Shown here piece by piece: positions 1 through 11,400 of a stretch of DNA of 64,000 nt. Origin of the DNA: Sciurus carolinensis. Lineage: Eukaryota; Chordata; Mammalia; Rodentia; Sciuridae. The notes beneath the pieces are model-generated. The model worked only from the letters and a program-made list of their open reading frames with translations. It was not told where the DNA came from and did no database searches. A program made the translations under genes and the position numbers. Location: the NCBI RefSeq assembly GCF_902686445.1, contig NC_062217.1:84067758-84131757 (forward strand). The letters run 5' to 3'. Each line of letters starts with the position of its first letter. Position 1 is the first letter of the stretch.

Positions 1-2004
1 TCCACAGACCTTATGTAGAACTCAACTTCATCTATGTTTTCACAGTGGATACTATTTGGAAATGTGGCAGCAATGTGTTAGGCGTAGTCCTAGCTGGAGG
101 CAGATGTTCAAGTCAGAGTAACATAGAAAATGTGGTTCCAGGAAGTAATATGAAATTCCCTTAGGAACAAAAACTGGGTGTATTATCTTGGCACAGAATG
201 AGGTCTAGGTGGAGTCCTCAAAGACCTGTGGAAATTACCAACAGTAAGAATTTGGATTTATACAGATTAAACCTCAGAATATAATAACATAGACTATGCC
301 CTTCCTCCATAACTCCACAGCATAGGATTCATTTTGCCAAAACCTACCCTACAACTATATTTTGGATTTTTTCATTTAGATGTATGAAAATGAGATTCCC
401 AGAGTTTACATGATTTAAATTTAGGAAAAATCAGTCTTTAGAATATTGGAGTTGTGTTCTAGTGACAAGTATTACCAAGAAAGATTCTCCACATTAGACA
501 GAAGTTCCAAGGTATGAAGGGGCTCTGAAAATTATCCACCCAGGGTTTGACCTTTTACAACCACTTAAAATTAAACCCATACAAAAACTAAAAACCCAAT
601 TGGAAAGTAATGCAGAGGTAAAACATTATTGCCCCAAACTCATTTTGTAGCAGAAATGGGACTCTTTCTGTGGATTTAAAGGTTTTGTAAAATAATTGTT
701 ATAAATTTAATGCCACTATCTCATTCGCTTATAACCCTAACACCTATCAAAGAACCCTGCCAGTTTCCAATGGAGCACAACAAAGACCTCACTCCCCTTG
801 AAGCTGAGCCAAGATCTGGTCTTCTGAGTTGAAAGTCGGCGTCAGCCATGTTGCCAAATGTCTTGAACTCTGGAACCTCCCCTGGATGAGCCTTGGCTGC
901 TCCTGGATTCAGCCGTGTCTTCCAACCCATGGCAGGAAGCATATTCTCCCGGAGCTCCAAGTGCCGTGATCCTCCACCCTGAAGAGGACCGAGTACGGAA
1001 AACATGTTATTGTGATGCACCGTACCTTCCGTTTGGCAATCGTAGGAGAAAGACTCCGATTTTGATGTTGAAAAGAAAGGTTGATTTATTACTCATGCAA
1101 CACAAAAGAAAGACTGCTTAAGGAAAATGGTTTGGAAGACACTATGTTCTGAAATTTTTAACTACTGTGGGGAGAGTGAGCAAGATGTTTTGTGAAGTTA
1201 AAGGGAAATTTGTTTCTTTATTCTGTGGTTTTCAATGTCAACAAGGTGGAGAGGAAAACACCAGACACTCATAGTAGGAGGTTTCACATGAGCTGCTAGC
1301 AGTTCACTCCCATGGACTCGCACTGTTATTGACAAAGGTTCTTTAAGTTCAACATGGTACTTCTTTGGGAGTAAAATACCAGGCTAAAAAAAATTTTTTT
1401 TTTCAAATAAAAAGTACATATCCTTTTTTAAAACATTGTGTTAAGTTAAGTCTTTATATAACAGAAAAATTCATGTTCTAATATTCTGAAAGCTCCAATA
1501 ACTTTTTATGAGGAAACCCGAGAATAGTATGCTGAAGTAAAGCACTTGGGTAAAAGTCCAGAGTAAGAGTCAGTGCGAGAGAGTTACTTCACCTCCTATG
1601 AAAATCAAGGATGAAACAGATCAAAAGCAGCATAGTTTTCTGTACTATAATAAACACTCTAGCCTCCAATATATAGTGTCCCTTGTGCAGATTGTTTTGA
1701 GCTCTATCCACATTTGGAAAACCATTTAGTTTCACTCAAATTGGAACCCAGAGCCATGGTTGGGTGCACACAAGTGCACATGCACAGTTTTGCTAAAGTA
1801 ATGTGTGGTCATACTTAAAAATACAGAATGCTGATTATTTTCAAATAAAAGCAAAATTTCTCTGCCTCCTGTATTGTTACCCTGTCCCCTGCTTCCAACA
1901 TCATCTCTAAATAAGTAATCACTACTACTCCCTATCCTTGAAGCAGCTTCTGGTGATTACTTCCATCTCTCTAAAAACATTGGTTTTTGATTCATTTTAA
2001 TTTT
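1..2004. other. No recognised gene; one GC-richer patch
   Basis: Mostly AT-rich sequence in which no gene family is recognised. A GC-richer patch at about 780-1120 is open on both strands (roughly 99 codons on minus at 721-1020, and a plus frame open from about 867 to 1121). Neither product resembles a protein family known to me, and there is no clear splice or start context. It may be a decayed processed pseudogene or an unrecognised repeat. Confidence 0.4.
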
Positions 2005-2081
2005 TTTGTGTTGATGAATGAATCGAGGACCTCATGCATACTAAATTAAGGGTTATACCACTGAGTTACAGCCCCAGGCCT
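2005..2081 (-). repeat. Old ID-type (tRNA-derived) SINE, minus strand
   Basis: The reverse complement reads as a tRNA-derived ID head. A 'ctgtaactcagtggtat' A-box region is followed about 30 bases later by a degraded B-box with 'gaggtcctcgattc'. It is diverged and lacks an obvious A-tail, so it is probably an old insertion. Confidence 0.55.
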
Positions 2082-3407
2082 TCTTATTTTTTTTTATTAA
2101 TCAGTTTACTCATTACCTTTTGACTTATTTTAAGGGCAGAGAAGCATGTAAATTATCTGAGCCCTCAACAAAGCTCTAATAGAACTACAATATTGCCACC
2201 TCTGTAATTTTAGATAATAAAAGATTGCCTCTCCTACTTGCTCTTCTTCAATTTCCCTGTAATACAGTCTCAGCAATCACTTGAATATCTACTAATTGAA
2301 TGGTAGACATTACTATATGTCCAGGTGATAAACAATTCAAAAGTGAAGCCTAGGTTGTCCATACCAAGCTACATATATCTGCAGTCTTTATTATTTCATA
2401 TTAGCCCTGAAAATATATAATAATTATATTTATTATAGAGTTATAAATCCATAGTAAATTTATAAGAATGGTTAATTTTGTAAATTGAGAAATAAACAGT
2501 GCTTACCTTACTGCCAATGGCTAGGACAATATAGATCCCATCTGGGTAACCAATGCCTACCCCCAAATCATATCATTTTCAAATGAAGATGGGAGGAATA
2601 GAAGCCATCTTTGCCATCATACCTTCCCACAACCTCCTGAATCTCTGTAGATCTTTCTTAGATCTTCACATCAGAAAATTCTTACATAACTTCTGAAAGA
2701 ATAAAAGAAAGGGTTCCACCAACTCTGTATATTTCCTTTTATCTCAACCAATCACAGAGAGTGGCATTCTTATTTCCTATGACAGCTTTATGTGATAACA
2801 GTATTGCCCTCATAAAGTTTTCTGGTGCTTTGACCATGAGTCACTTGAACATAATCTATTTGGCTTAACTCATTAGGTAGCTGTCCTCGGGAAACATTTT
2901 AGTCTGGCTAGGTTCTCCTTAATGTGTGGGTAATGAAGTGGCTTCTAGACAAAATTCTGGCATTAGTCAATTTTATGGTCATGGTATGTCACATAAGCTG
3001 TCAGAGTAGTCTTTCTTTGTATATAATATGATTGTTTTTTGATGTCCAAGAGTAACAGAGAACAATAGAATCTTAAATGTGGAAAAAAAAAAAAAAACTC
3101 TCAAAAGTCTTAAAATTCTATCTCTTCCCAAATATGTAACTTATTCCCCATATCCCTGGAATGTCAGTTAGCGGGAATGGTTGTAGTAAGAGAGAATTGG
3201 AAACCATACTTCCAGTGTAGTCTGACCTGAAAAGAGAAAAGTGGGATTATTAACACTTTTGATCTTGAAGTTGTTCTTCTACTTAAAAACAAAAAACCCA
3301 AGTTTGCATTATATTCTTATGTACTTTTTGGTCTTTCATCATACTTTTGGCTCATTTGGTACTTGTGATTGCCAAAAATAATTAGAGTTATGCATCCACA
3401 AGCACAC
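2082..3407. other. No recognised feature
   Basis: AT-rich sequence without a convincing open frame. It contains a run of As near 3083-3098. No repeat family is recognised with confidence. Confidence 0.5.
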
Positions 3408-3458
3408 ATGCACACACACACACAAGCACACCGCACACACACACACACTCTCTCTACC
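3408..3458. repeat. CA microsatellite
   Basis: An interrupted (CA)n tract, broken by AAG and CG interruptions and ending in a short CT run. It lies about 30 bp upstream of the outer L1 insertion site. Confidence 0.9.
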
Positions 3459-3484
3459 ACATTCTAAAATTTATTGTTTTGTTC

Positions 3485-3498
3485 AAGACTTAGTTGTT
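3485..3498 (+). repeat. Left target-site duplication of outer L1
   Basis: The 14-mer aagacttagttgtt directly precedes the first base of the L1 5' UTR and recurs exactly at 16628-16641, after the final poly-A. This brackets the whole 13-kb L1 block as one insertion locus. Confidence 0.9.
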
Positions 3499-4929
3499 GG
3501 GGGAGTTTCAAGATGGCGGACTAGGGGGCGGCTGCATTTCACGTTGCTCCAGGACGCAGGATTCAAAAGAGGAGATAGTGAGAGACTTGGGACCAACTCA
3601 AAGTCGCTGGGTGAGTCTCTCCCATTGGGGAGGCGTCCTGGATGGGCGGTAGCCCCGGAACGCAGGGAACTTTGTGAAGTAGAGTTGCTCGGCGAGACGC
3701 CCATCCCCCCACTGGAGCGGTAAACACGGACAACTGGGAGCATCGTAGAGGAGGCGGCTCAGCACAGCGCTTGGACTTGGAGCAACCACTGGGGCTCCGG
3801 GCGGCTGCCTGAGGAGGAGCTGCGTGGCGAGCTGTTTAGACCCAGAACGACCGCTTCTGAACACCGGGGGGTTGCCCGGAGGAAGAGGAGAAGCGCGGCG
3901 GGTCGCTTGGTCTAGGAGTGACTGCATCAGAGCCAAAGGCAGTTGCCAGAGGAGGAGGCGAGTGGTGAGTTGATTGGACTAAAAACGACCGCTCCTGAAC
4001 ACCGGTGGCCTGCCTGGAGGAGGAGCGTGGTGGGTCCCTTGGTCTCGGAGCCACTGCTCCTGAACACCTGGGGGGCTACCTCAAGGAGGAGGAGGAGGAA
4101 CAGGGCGGGTCACTTGGACTTGGAGTGACTGCCTAGGGGTACAGGCAGTTGGCGGGAGGAGGAGACGCGAAGTGAATTGCTTGGGCTCCTAGTGACTGCG
4201 TTGGAAACCCAGCCGCTGTCCGGAGGAGGAGGTGTGTGTCGGGTCTCTGGGTCTCAGAGCTATTGTACGGGGCTCCAGGTGGCGGCTCAGAGGAGGGGCC
4301 GCATAGCCAGGTGATTAGGGGCAGAGCAGGGTCCCAGGAGCTAGGTGGCTTCTTGCTGGAAGAGCCACACAGAGACATGCCTGGGGCGGAGCGAAGTTTC
4401 CAGGACTGCGGGCAGAGTCTCTGGGAGAGGCAGCCTAAGGAGACTTGCCTGGGAAGGGTGAGGCTCCCAGGCCCAGGAGGTAGGTCTGGGTCCCTGGGAA
4501 CGTTGCAGAGGAAGACAGCCCAGCCCAGGCGGTAGTTGTAGATTGAGGGGAACCTCTAGGAGGGGAACTGATCAGCAAGACGTCCCCACCAAGTGAGTCT
4601 TCCCTGCCGGGTGAGGTTTTCCCACAGGGACGGTAAAACCAGAGACACAGGCACAAACAGGACTTGCCCCAGCCCGCAGCCTAGTTCCCCGATGGATGAC
4701 CATTGGTCAACAAGTGGAGGCACCTCTGCCCACTATTAGGGAATATACCCCACCTGAGGGTCACCACCCCTAGAGAGGCAGCTTCTTCGTGGAGCTCTGC
4801 ATTATCAACTTGCTCCAAGACTGCAGGCTACTGAAGGATAAGAGGGGATATACTAGCAATCTTCAGGGACATTATAAGTCGATAGAGGAAATCTACAATA
4901 TTTTAATGACCCACTGATTCCTGAACAAT
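3499..4929 (+). promoter_or_regulatory. Outer L1 5' UTR (internal promoter)
   Basis: This is a GC-rich leader of about 1.43 kb. Its first about 130 bases and last about 170 bases match the inner L1 leader, including 'caagatggc' at 3509-3517, a YY1-like element that in known L1s positions transcription at +1. The middle is unrelated to the inner L1 and consists of degenerate short tandem units (see 3770-4316). L1 5' UTRs act as internal RNA polymerase II promoters; activity here is inferred from family knowledge. Confidence 0.75.
3770..4316 (+). repeat. Degenerate ~65-75-bp tandem array in L1 5' UTR
   Basis: About eight units start near 3770, 3838, 3909, 3976, 4041, 4116, 4183 and 4249. Each begins with a 'cttggtct/ggacttgg'-like phrase, then an 'agtgactgc' or 'acgaccgctcctgaacac' phrase, then a 'gaggaggag' purine block. 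Units are diverged from one another and vary in length. The inner L1 has nothing equivalent. Confidence 0.7.
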
Positions 4930-6010
4930 ATGAGAAAACAAGGGAAGAAAATGTCCCAAACAAATCTAGATGTTACATCAATAAAATCCAACGACAGCAT
5001 GGCAGAAGAAATGACAGAAAGGGAGTTCAGAATGTACGTAATTAAATTGATTAGGGAAGCAAACAATGAGATGAAAGAGCAAATACAGGCATTGAATGAT
5101 GAGATGAAAGAGCAAATGCAGGCATTGAATGATGAGATGAAAGAGCAAATGCAGACATTGAATGTTAGCACCAATAGACAGTTAAAAGAGCAAATACAGG
5201 AAGCAAAAGATCATTTCAATAAAGAGTTAGAGATACTGAAAAAAAAAACAAACTGAAATCCTTGAAATGAAGGAAACAATAAACCAAGTTAAAAACTCCA
5301 TAGAAAGCATAACCAATAGGATAGAACACCTGGAAGACAGAACCACAGACATTGAAGACAAATTATTTAATCTTGAAAGCAAAGTTGGCCAAACAGAAAA
5401 GATGGTAAGAAATCATGAACAGAATCTGCAAGAACTATGGGATATCATGAAAAGGCCAAATTTGAGAATTATTGGGATTGAGGAAGGTTTAGAGAAACAA
5501 ACCAAAGGAATGAATAATCTATTCAATGAAATAATATCAGAAAATTTCCCAAATCTAAAGAATGAAATGGAAAATCAAGTCCAAGAGGCTTATAGGACTC
5601 CAAATACACAAAATTACAACAGACCCACACCAAGGCACATTATAATGAAAATACCTAACATACAAAATAAAGACAGAATTTTAAAGGCTGTGAGAGAAAA
5701 GAACCAAATTACATTCAGGGGGAAGCCAATATGGATATCAGCAGATTTTTCAATCCAGACCCTAAAAGCTAGAAGGGCCTGGAACAACATTTTTCAAGCT
5801 CTGAAAGAAAATGGATGCCAACCAAGAATCTTATACCCAGCAAAGCTTACCTTCAAATTTGATGATGAAATAAAATCTTTCCATGATAAGCAAAAGCTAA
5901 AAGAATTTACAAAAAGAAAGCCAGCATTACAGAACATTCTCGGCAAAATATTTCATGAGGAAGAAATAAAAAACAAAGAAGCATATCAGCAAAGGGAGGA
6001 ATTACCCTAA
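4930..6010 (+). pseudogene. Outer L1 ORF1, frameshifted
   Basis: ORF1p is an RNA-binding chaperone that trimerises through a coiled coil and coats L1 RNA. The first frame (4930-5256) holds the N-terminus and coiled coil and includes about three hendecad units of the form NDEMKEQMQAL. The remainder, with the RRM and C-terminal domain (IIGIEEGLEKQ, then a RILYPAKLTF motif), continues in another frame at 5267-6010. The break is at an A-run near 5239-5248 that has ten As where the intact inner ORF1 has nine, so a single-base gain fits. The spacer after the stop is interrupted about 40 bases later by the inner L1. Confidence 0.9.
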
Positions 6011-6065
6011 AGGAACTGTCAAATAAAGGAGGAACCAAGATGTGTCAAAAAATAAATAAATAAAG

Positions 6066-7315
6066 GCTAGCTTCTCGGAGCAGACCGCCCAGTGAGAGGC
6101 TTTCTACATAGAACCAGCCACAAGCCCCCGAACCAACAGAGAGCTTCGATCCGCAAGCAGCCTCTGGGATCAGGGCAGGGCAGCCAGAGACCTCTTCAGG
6201 CGGCTCTGCCCACTCCGGCTGCAGGCTCTCTTCACGGGGCGATCCAAGATGGCGGCCTAGAGGGAGACTGCACCCCCTGTCGCTCCAGAACATAGGAGTT
6301 AAGAAGGGGAGGCATTGAGAGACTCGGACTGAAATAGAGCCACGGGTGAGTCTGCCCACTGGGTAAAGCTCGGCCCGGGTGGCAGGCCCAGATAGAGGTG
6401 GCTTATCGGAGCGGGGCAGGGCAGCTAGAGTCTTCCACAGGCAGCACTGCGCACTGCGGAGGTGGGCCCCACCCACACAGCCAGCTTCTCCAGGTTCCCG
6501 GAGTGGGCCCGCTAGTGAGAGCCTTTCTGACCAGAACAAGCTCCAAGTCCTGGAGCCAGCGCAGCACAGCGTACTCTGGCACACAAGCAGCTTCAGAGAC
6601 CAGGATAGGGCAGCCAGAGACCTCGCCCAGTAGCCTGGACCCCTGCGGTGGGAGGTGCCTTTCAAGGATAGCTTCTCAGACCAGACGGCCCAGTGAGAGG
6701 TTTTCTACATAGAACCAGCCACAAGCCCCTGAACCAACGGAGAGCTTCGATCTGCAAGCAGCCTCTGGGATCAGGGCAGGGCAGCCAGAGACCTCTTCAG
6801 GCGGCTCTGCCCACTCCAGCCGCAGGCTCTCTTCACGGGGCGATCCAAGATGGTGGCCTAGAGGGTGACTGCACCCCCAGTTGCTCCGGAACCCAGGAGT
6901 TAAGAAGGGGAGGCATTGAGAGACTCGGACTGAAATAGAGCCACAGGTGAGTCTGCCCACTGGGTAAAACTCGGCCCGGGTGGCAGGCCCAGATAGAGGT
7001 GGCTTATCGGAGCGGGGCAGGGCAGCTAGAGTCTTCCCAAGGTAGTCTACCACACTCCGGCAGTGGGCTCCTCCCACACGGCCAGCTGCACGGTGCAGGC
7101 CCACAGTGAGAGCCTTTCCGCACAGAGCCAGTTCCAAACCGTGGAACCACTAGGGGGCTAGGGGCAGTTTTCTTCGGATGCGCTGCTTTATCAGACTCCT
7201 CCAAGACATCAGGCTACTGAAGGCTGGGAGGTGATACACTGGAAATCTACCGGGACACTATAAGCCAATAGCGAAAAACTGCAATATCTCAGGGTCCCAC
7301 TGACAACTGACCAAT
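6066..7315 (+). promoter_or_regulatory. Inner L1 5' UTR made of 601-bp tandem monomers
   Basis: A partial monomer (about 6066-6235), a full monomer (6236-6836) and a third, partial monomer (6837 to about 7140) are followed by a unique tether. Matching landmarks recur at a constant 601-bp offset: 'agcttctc' at 6069/6670, the 'ggggcgatccaagatgg' head at 6236/6837, and 'gcggggcagg' at 6411/7012. Each head carries a YY1-like caagatgg core at 6245 and 6846. Tandem monomers serve as repeated promoter units in other rodent L1s; promoter function here is inferred. Confidence 0.85.
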
Positions 7316-8362
7316 ATGAGAAAACAAGGGACGAAAATGTCCCAAACAAACCTAGATACTACATCAATAAAACCCAATGACAGCACAGCAGAAGAAATGT
7401 CAGAAAGGGAGTTCAGAATGTATATAATTAAAACGATCAGGGAAGCTAATGAGGAGATGAAAGAGCAAATGCAGGCATTGAAGGAGGAGATGAAAGAGCA
7501 AATGCAGGCATTAAATGATCGCACCAATCAACAGTTAAAAGACCAAATACGGGAAGCAAGAGATCATTTCAATAAAGAGTTAGAGATACTGAAAAAAAAA
7601 CAAACTGAAATACTTGAAATGAAGGAAACAATAAACCAAGTTAAAAACTCCATAGAAAGCATAACCAATAGGATAGAACACCTGGAAGACAGAACCACAG
7701 ACATTGAAGACAAATTACTTAATCTTGAAAGCAAAGTTGGCCAAACAGAAAAGTTGGTAAGAAATCATGAACAGAATCTACAAGAAATATGGGATATCAT
7801 GAAAAGGCCAAATTTAAGAATTATTGGGATTGAGGAAGGCTTAGAGAAACAAACCAAAGGAATGAACAATCTATTCAATGAAATAATAACAGAAAATTTC
7901 CCAAATCTGAAGAATGAAATGGAAAACCAAGTCCAAGAGGCTTATAGAACTCCAAACATACAAAATTACAACAGACCCACACCAAGGCACATTATTATGA
8001 AAATACCTAACATACAACATAATGACAGAATTTTAAAGGCCGCAAGAGAAAAGAATCAAATTACATTCAGAGGGAAACCAATAAGAATATCAGCAGATTT
8101 TTCAATCCAGACCCTAAAAGCTAGAAGGGCCTGGAACAACATATACCAAGCCCTGAAAGAAAACGGATGCCAACCAAGAATCTTATACCCAGCAAAACTT
8201 ACCTTCAAATTTGAGGATGAAATAAGATCCTTCCATGATAAACAAAAGCTAAAGGAATTTACAAAAAGAAAGCCAGCATTACAGAACATTCTCAGCAAAA
8301 TATTCCATAAGGAAGAGATGAAAAACAACGATGCAAATCAGCAACAGGAGGCGCTAGCCTAA
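7316..8362 (+). CDS. L1 ORF1 protein, intact (348 aa)
   Basis: An RNA-binding nucleic-acid chaperone of LINE-1 that forms trimers and ribonucleoprotein particles with L1 RNA and ORF2p in the cytoplasm. The frame is uninterrupted from ATG (7316) to TAA and is close to the usual length (about 340 residues in human). Residues 1-45 form a basic, serine/threonine-rich tail. A long coiled coil follows to about residue 150, containing two hendecad units (KEQMQAL). An RRM spans about 155-250 with NLRIIGIEEGLEK, and a C-terminal domain has RHIIMKIPNI and ILYPAKLTF. The start is supported because the outer L1 begins ORF1 at the equivalent ATG. ORF2 of the same element is broken, so any protein could act only on RNA supplied elsewhere. 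Confidence 0.92.
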   Translation: MRKQGTKMSQTNLDTTSIKPNDSTAEEMSEREFRMYIIKTIREANEEMKEQMQALKEEMKEQMQALNDRTNQQLKDQIREARDHFNKELEILKKKQTEILEMKETINQVKNSIESITNRIEHLEDRTTDIEDKLLNLESKVGQTEKLVRNHEQNLQEIWDIMKRPNLRIIGIEEGLEKQTKGMNNLFNEIITENFPNLKNEMENQVQEAYRTPNIQNYNRPTPRHIIMKIPNIQHNDRILKAAREKNQITFRGKPIRISADFSIQTLKARRAWNNIYQALKENGCQPRILYPAKLTFKFEDEIRSFHDKQKLKEFTKRKPALQNILSKIFHKEEMKNNDANQQQEALA

Positions 8363-8408
8363 AGGAATAGCCAAATAAAGGAGAAACCAAATCATGTCAA
8401 AAACAAAT

Positions 8409-11400
8409 ATGAGTCAATTGACTGGGAATACAAATCATATCACAATAATAACCCTGAATGTTAATGGCCTGAATTCATCAATCAAAAGTCACAGATTGGA
8501 TTAAAAAGAAAAATCCAACAATATGCTGCCTGCAAGAGACTCATCTCATAGAAAGAGACACCCATAGACTAAAGGTGAAAGGATGGGGAAAAACATACCA
8601 TGCACACGGACACAGCAAAAAAGCTGGAGTATCCATCCTCATTTCAGATAATGTGGACTTCAAACCAAAACTAGTCAGAAGGGATAAAGAAGGACATTAC
8701 ATGCTGCTTAAGGGAAGCATAAATCAGCAAGACATAACAATCATAAATATCTATGCCCCGAACATTGGCTCATCCACGTATGTCAAACAAATCCTTCTCA
8801 ATTCCAGAAATCAAATAGACCACAACACAATAATACTAGGCGATTTTAAAACACCTCTCTCACCACTGGATAGATCGTCCAAACAAAAATTGAATAAAGA
8901 AACTACAGATCTCAACAACACAATCAACAATTTAGACTTAACCGACATATATAGAATATACCATCCAACCAAGAGCGAATACACTTTCTTCTCAGCAGCA
9001 CATGGATCCTTCTCTAAAATAGACCATATTTTATGCCACAAAGCTACTGTTAGCAAATACAAGAAAATAGAGATACTACCTTGTACTCTATCAGATCATA
9101 ATGGATTGAAATTAGAAATAAATGACAGAATAAAAAACAGAAACTTCTCCAATACCTGGAGATTAAATAATACACTATTATATGATGAATGGATAACAGA
9201 AGACATCAGAAGGGAAATAAAAAAATTCTTAGAAGTAAACGAGAACAAAGACACATCATATCAAAATCTCTGGGACACTATGAAAGCAGTACTTAGAGGA
9301 AGATTTATTTCATGGGGCACATTCAAAAAAAGAAGTAGAAATCAACAAATAAACGACTTAACAGTACAGCTTAAAGCGCTAGAAAAAGAAGAGTGGATCA
9401 ATACCAAAAGTAGTAGAAGACAAGAAATAGTTAAAATCAGAGCCGAAATCAACGAAATCGAAACAAAAGAAACAATTGGAAAAATTAACAAAATAAACAG
9501 TTGGTTCTTTGAAAAAATAAATAAAATTGATAAACCCTTAGCCACACTAACAAAGAGAAAGAGGGAGAAAACTCAAATTACTAAAATTCGGAATGAACAA
9601 GGAAACATCACAACAGACACGAGTGAAATACAAAACATAATTAGAAGCTATTTCGAAAATCTATAGTCCAACAAAACAGAAAACCTCGAAGACATCAACA
9701 AATTTCTAGAGACATATGAATTACCTAAACTGAACGAGGAGGACATACACAACTTAAACCAATTTCAAGCAATGAAATAGAAGAGGTCATCAAAAGCCTA
9801 CTAACAAAGAAAAGTCCAGGACCAGATGGGTTCTCAGCTGAGTTCTACAAAACCTTTAAAGAAGCGCTCATTCCAATACTCCTCAAACTATTCCATGAAA
9901 TAGAAGAGGAGGGAACCCTCCCAAACTCATTCTATGAAGCCAATATTACCCTCATACCTAAACCAGACAGAGACACATTGAGGAAAGAAAATTTCAGACC
10001 AATATCCTTAATGAACATCGACGCAAAAATTCTCAACAAAATTTTAGCAAATCGCATACAAATATATATTAAAAAGATAGTGCACCACGATCAAGTGGGT
10101 TTTATCCCAGGAATGCAAGGTTGGTTCAACATTTGGAAATCAATAAATGTCATTCACCGTATCAACAGACTTAAAGTTAAGAATCACATGATTATTTCAA
10201 TAGATGCAGAAAAACATTCGATAAAATACAGCATCCCTTCATGCTCAAAACACTAGAAAAAATTGGGGTAGTGGGAACATTCCTTAACATTATAAAGGCA
10301 ATCTACGCTAAGCCCATGGCCAATATCATTCTAAATGGTGAAAAACTGAAAGCGTTCTCCCTAAAAACTGGAACAAGGCAGGGATGCCCTCTTTCACCGC
10401 TTCTATTCAACATCGTCCTTGAGACTCTAGCCAGAGCAATCAGACAAACCAAAGAAATTAAAGGGATACGAATAGGAAAAGAAGAACTCAAACTATCCAG
10501 GTTCGCTGATGACATGATTATATATTTAGAGGAACCTGGAAATTCCACCAGAAAACTTTTAGAACTCATAAGTGAATTCAGTAAAGTAGCAGGTTACAAG
10601 ATCAATGCTCATAAATCCAATGCATTTTTATACATAAGTGATGAATCATCAGAAAGAGAAATTAGGAAAACTACCCCATTCACAATAGCTTCGAAAAAAA
10701 TAAAATACTTGGGAATCAATCTCACAAAAGAGGCGAAAGACCTCAACAATGAGAACTACAGAACACTAAAGAAAGAAATTAAAGAAAACCTTAGATGATG
10801 GAAAGATCTCCCATGTTCTTGGATAGGCAGAATTAATATTGTCAAAATGGCTATACTACCTAAAGTGCTATACAGATTCAATGCAATTCCAATTAAAATT
10901 GGATGTACCTTGCAGAAATAGAGCAAGCAATTATGAAATTCATCTGGAGGAATAAAAAACCTAGAATAACTAAAGCAATCCTCAGTAGCAAGAGTGAAGC
11001 AGGGGGTATTGCAATACCAGATCTTCAACTCTACTACAAAGCAATAGTAACAAAAACGGCATGGTATTGGTACCAAAATAGACAGGTAGATCAATGGTAC
11101 AGAATAGAGGACATGGACACAAACCCAAATAAATACAATTTTCTCATACTAGACAAAGGTTCCAAAAATGTGCAATGGAGAAAAGATAGCCTCTTCAACA
11201 AAAGGTGCTGGGAAAACTGGAAAACCATATGCAATAGAATGAAATTAAACCCCTATCTCTCACCCTACACAAAACTCAACTCAAAATGGATCAAGTACCT
11301 CAGAATCAGACCAGAGACCCTGCATCTTATAGAAGAAAAAGTAGGTCCAAATCTTCAACTTGTTGGCTTAGGATCAGACTTCCTTAACAGGACTCCCATA

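Noticed and set aside
6045..6665. 206-codon minus-strand open frame (and similar ones at 6676-7137)
   Set aside because: It is antisense to the GC-rich tandem L1 5' UTR. The frame repeats with the 601-bp monomer and has no known domain.
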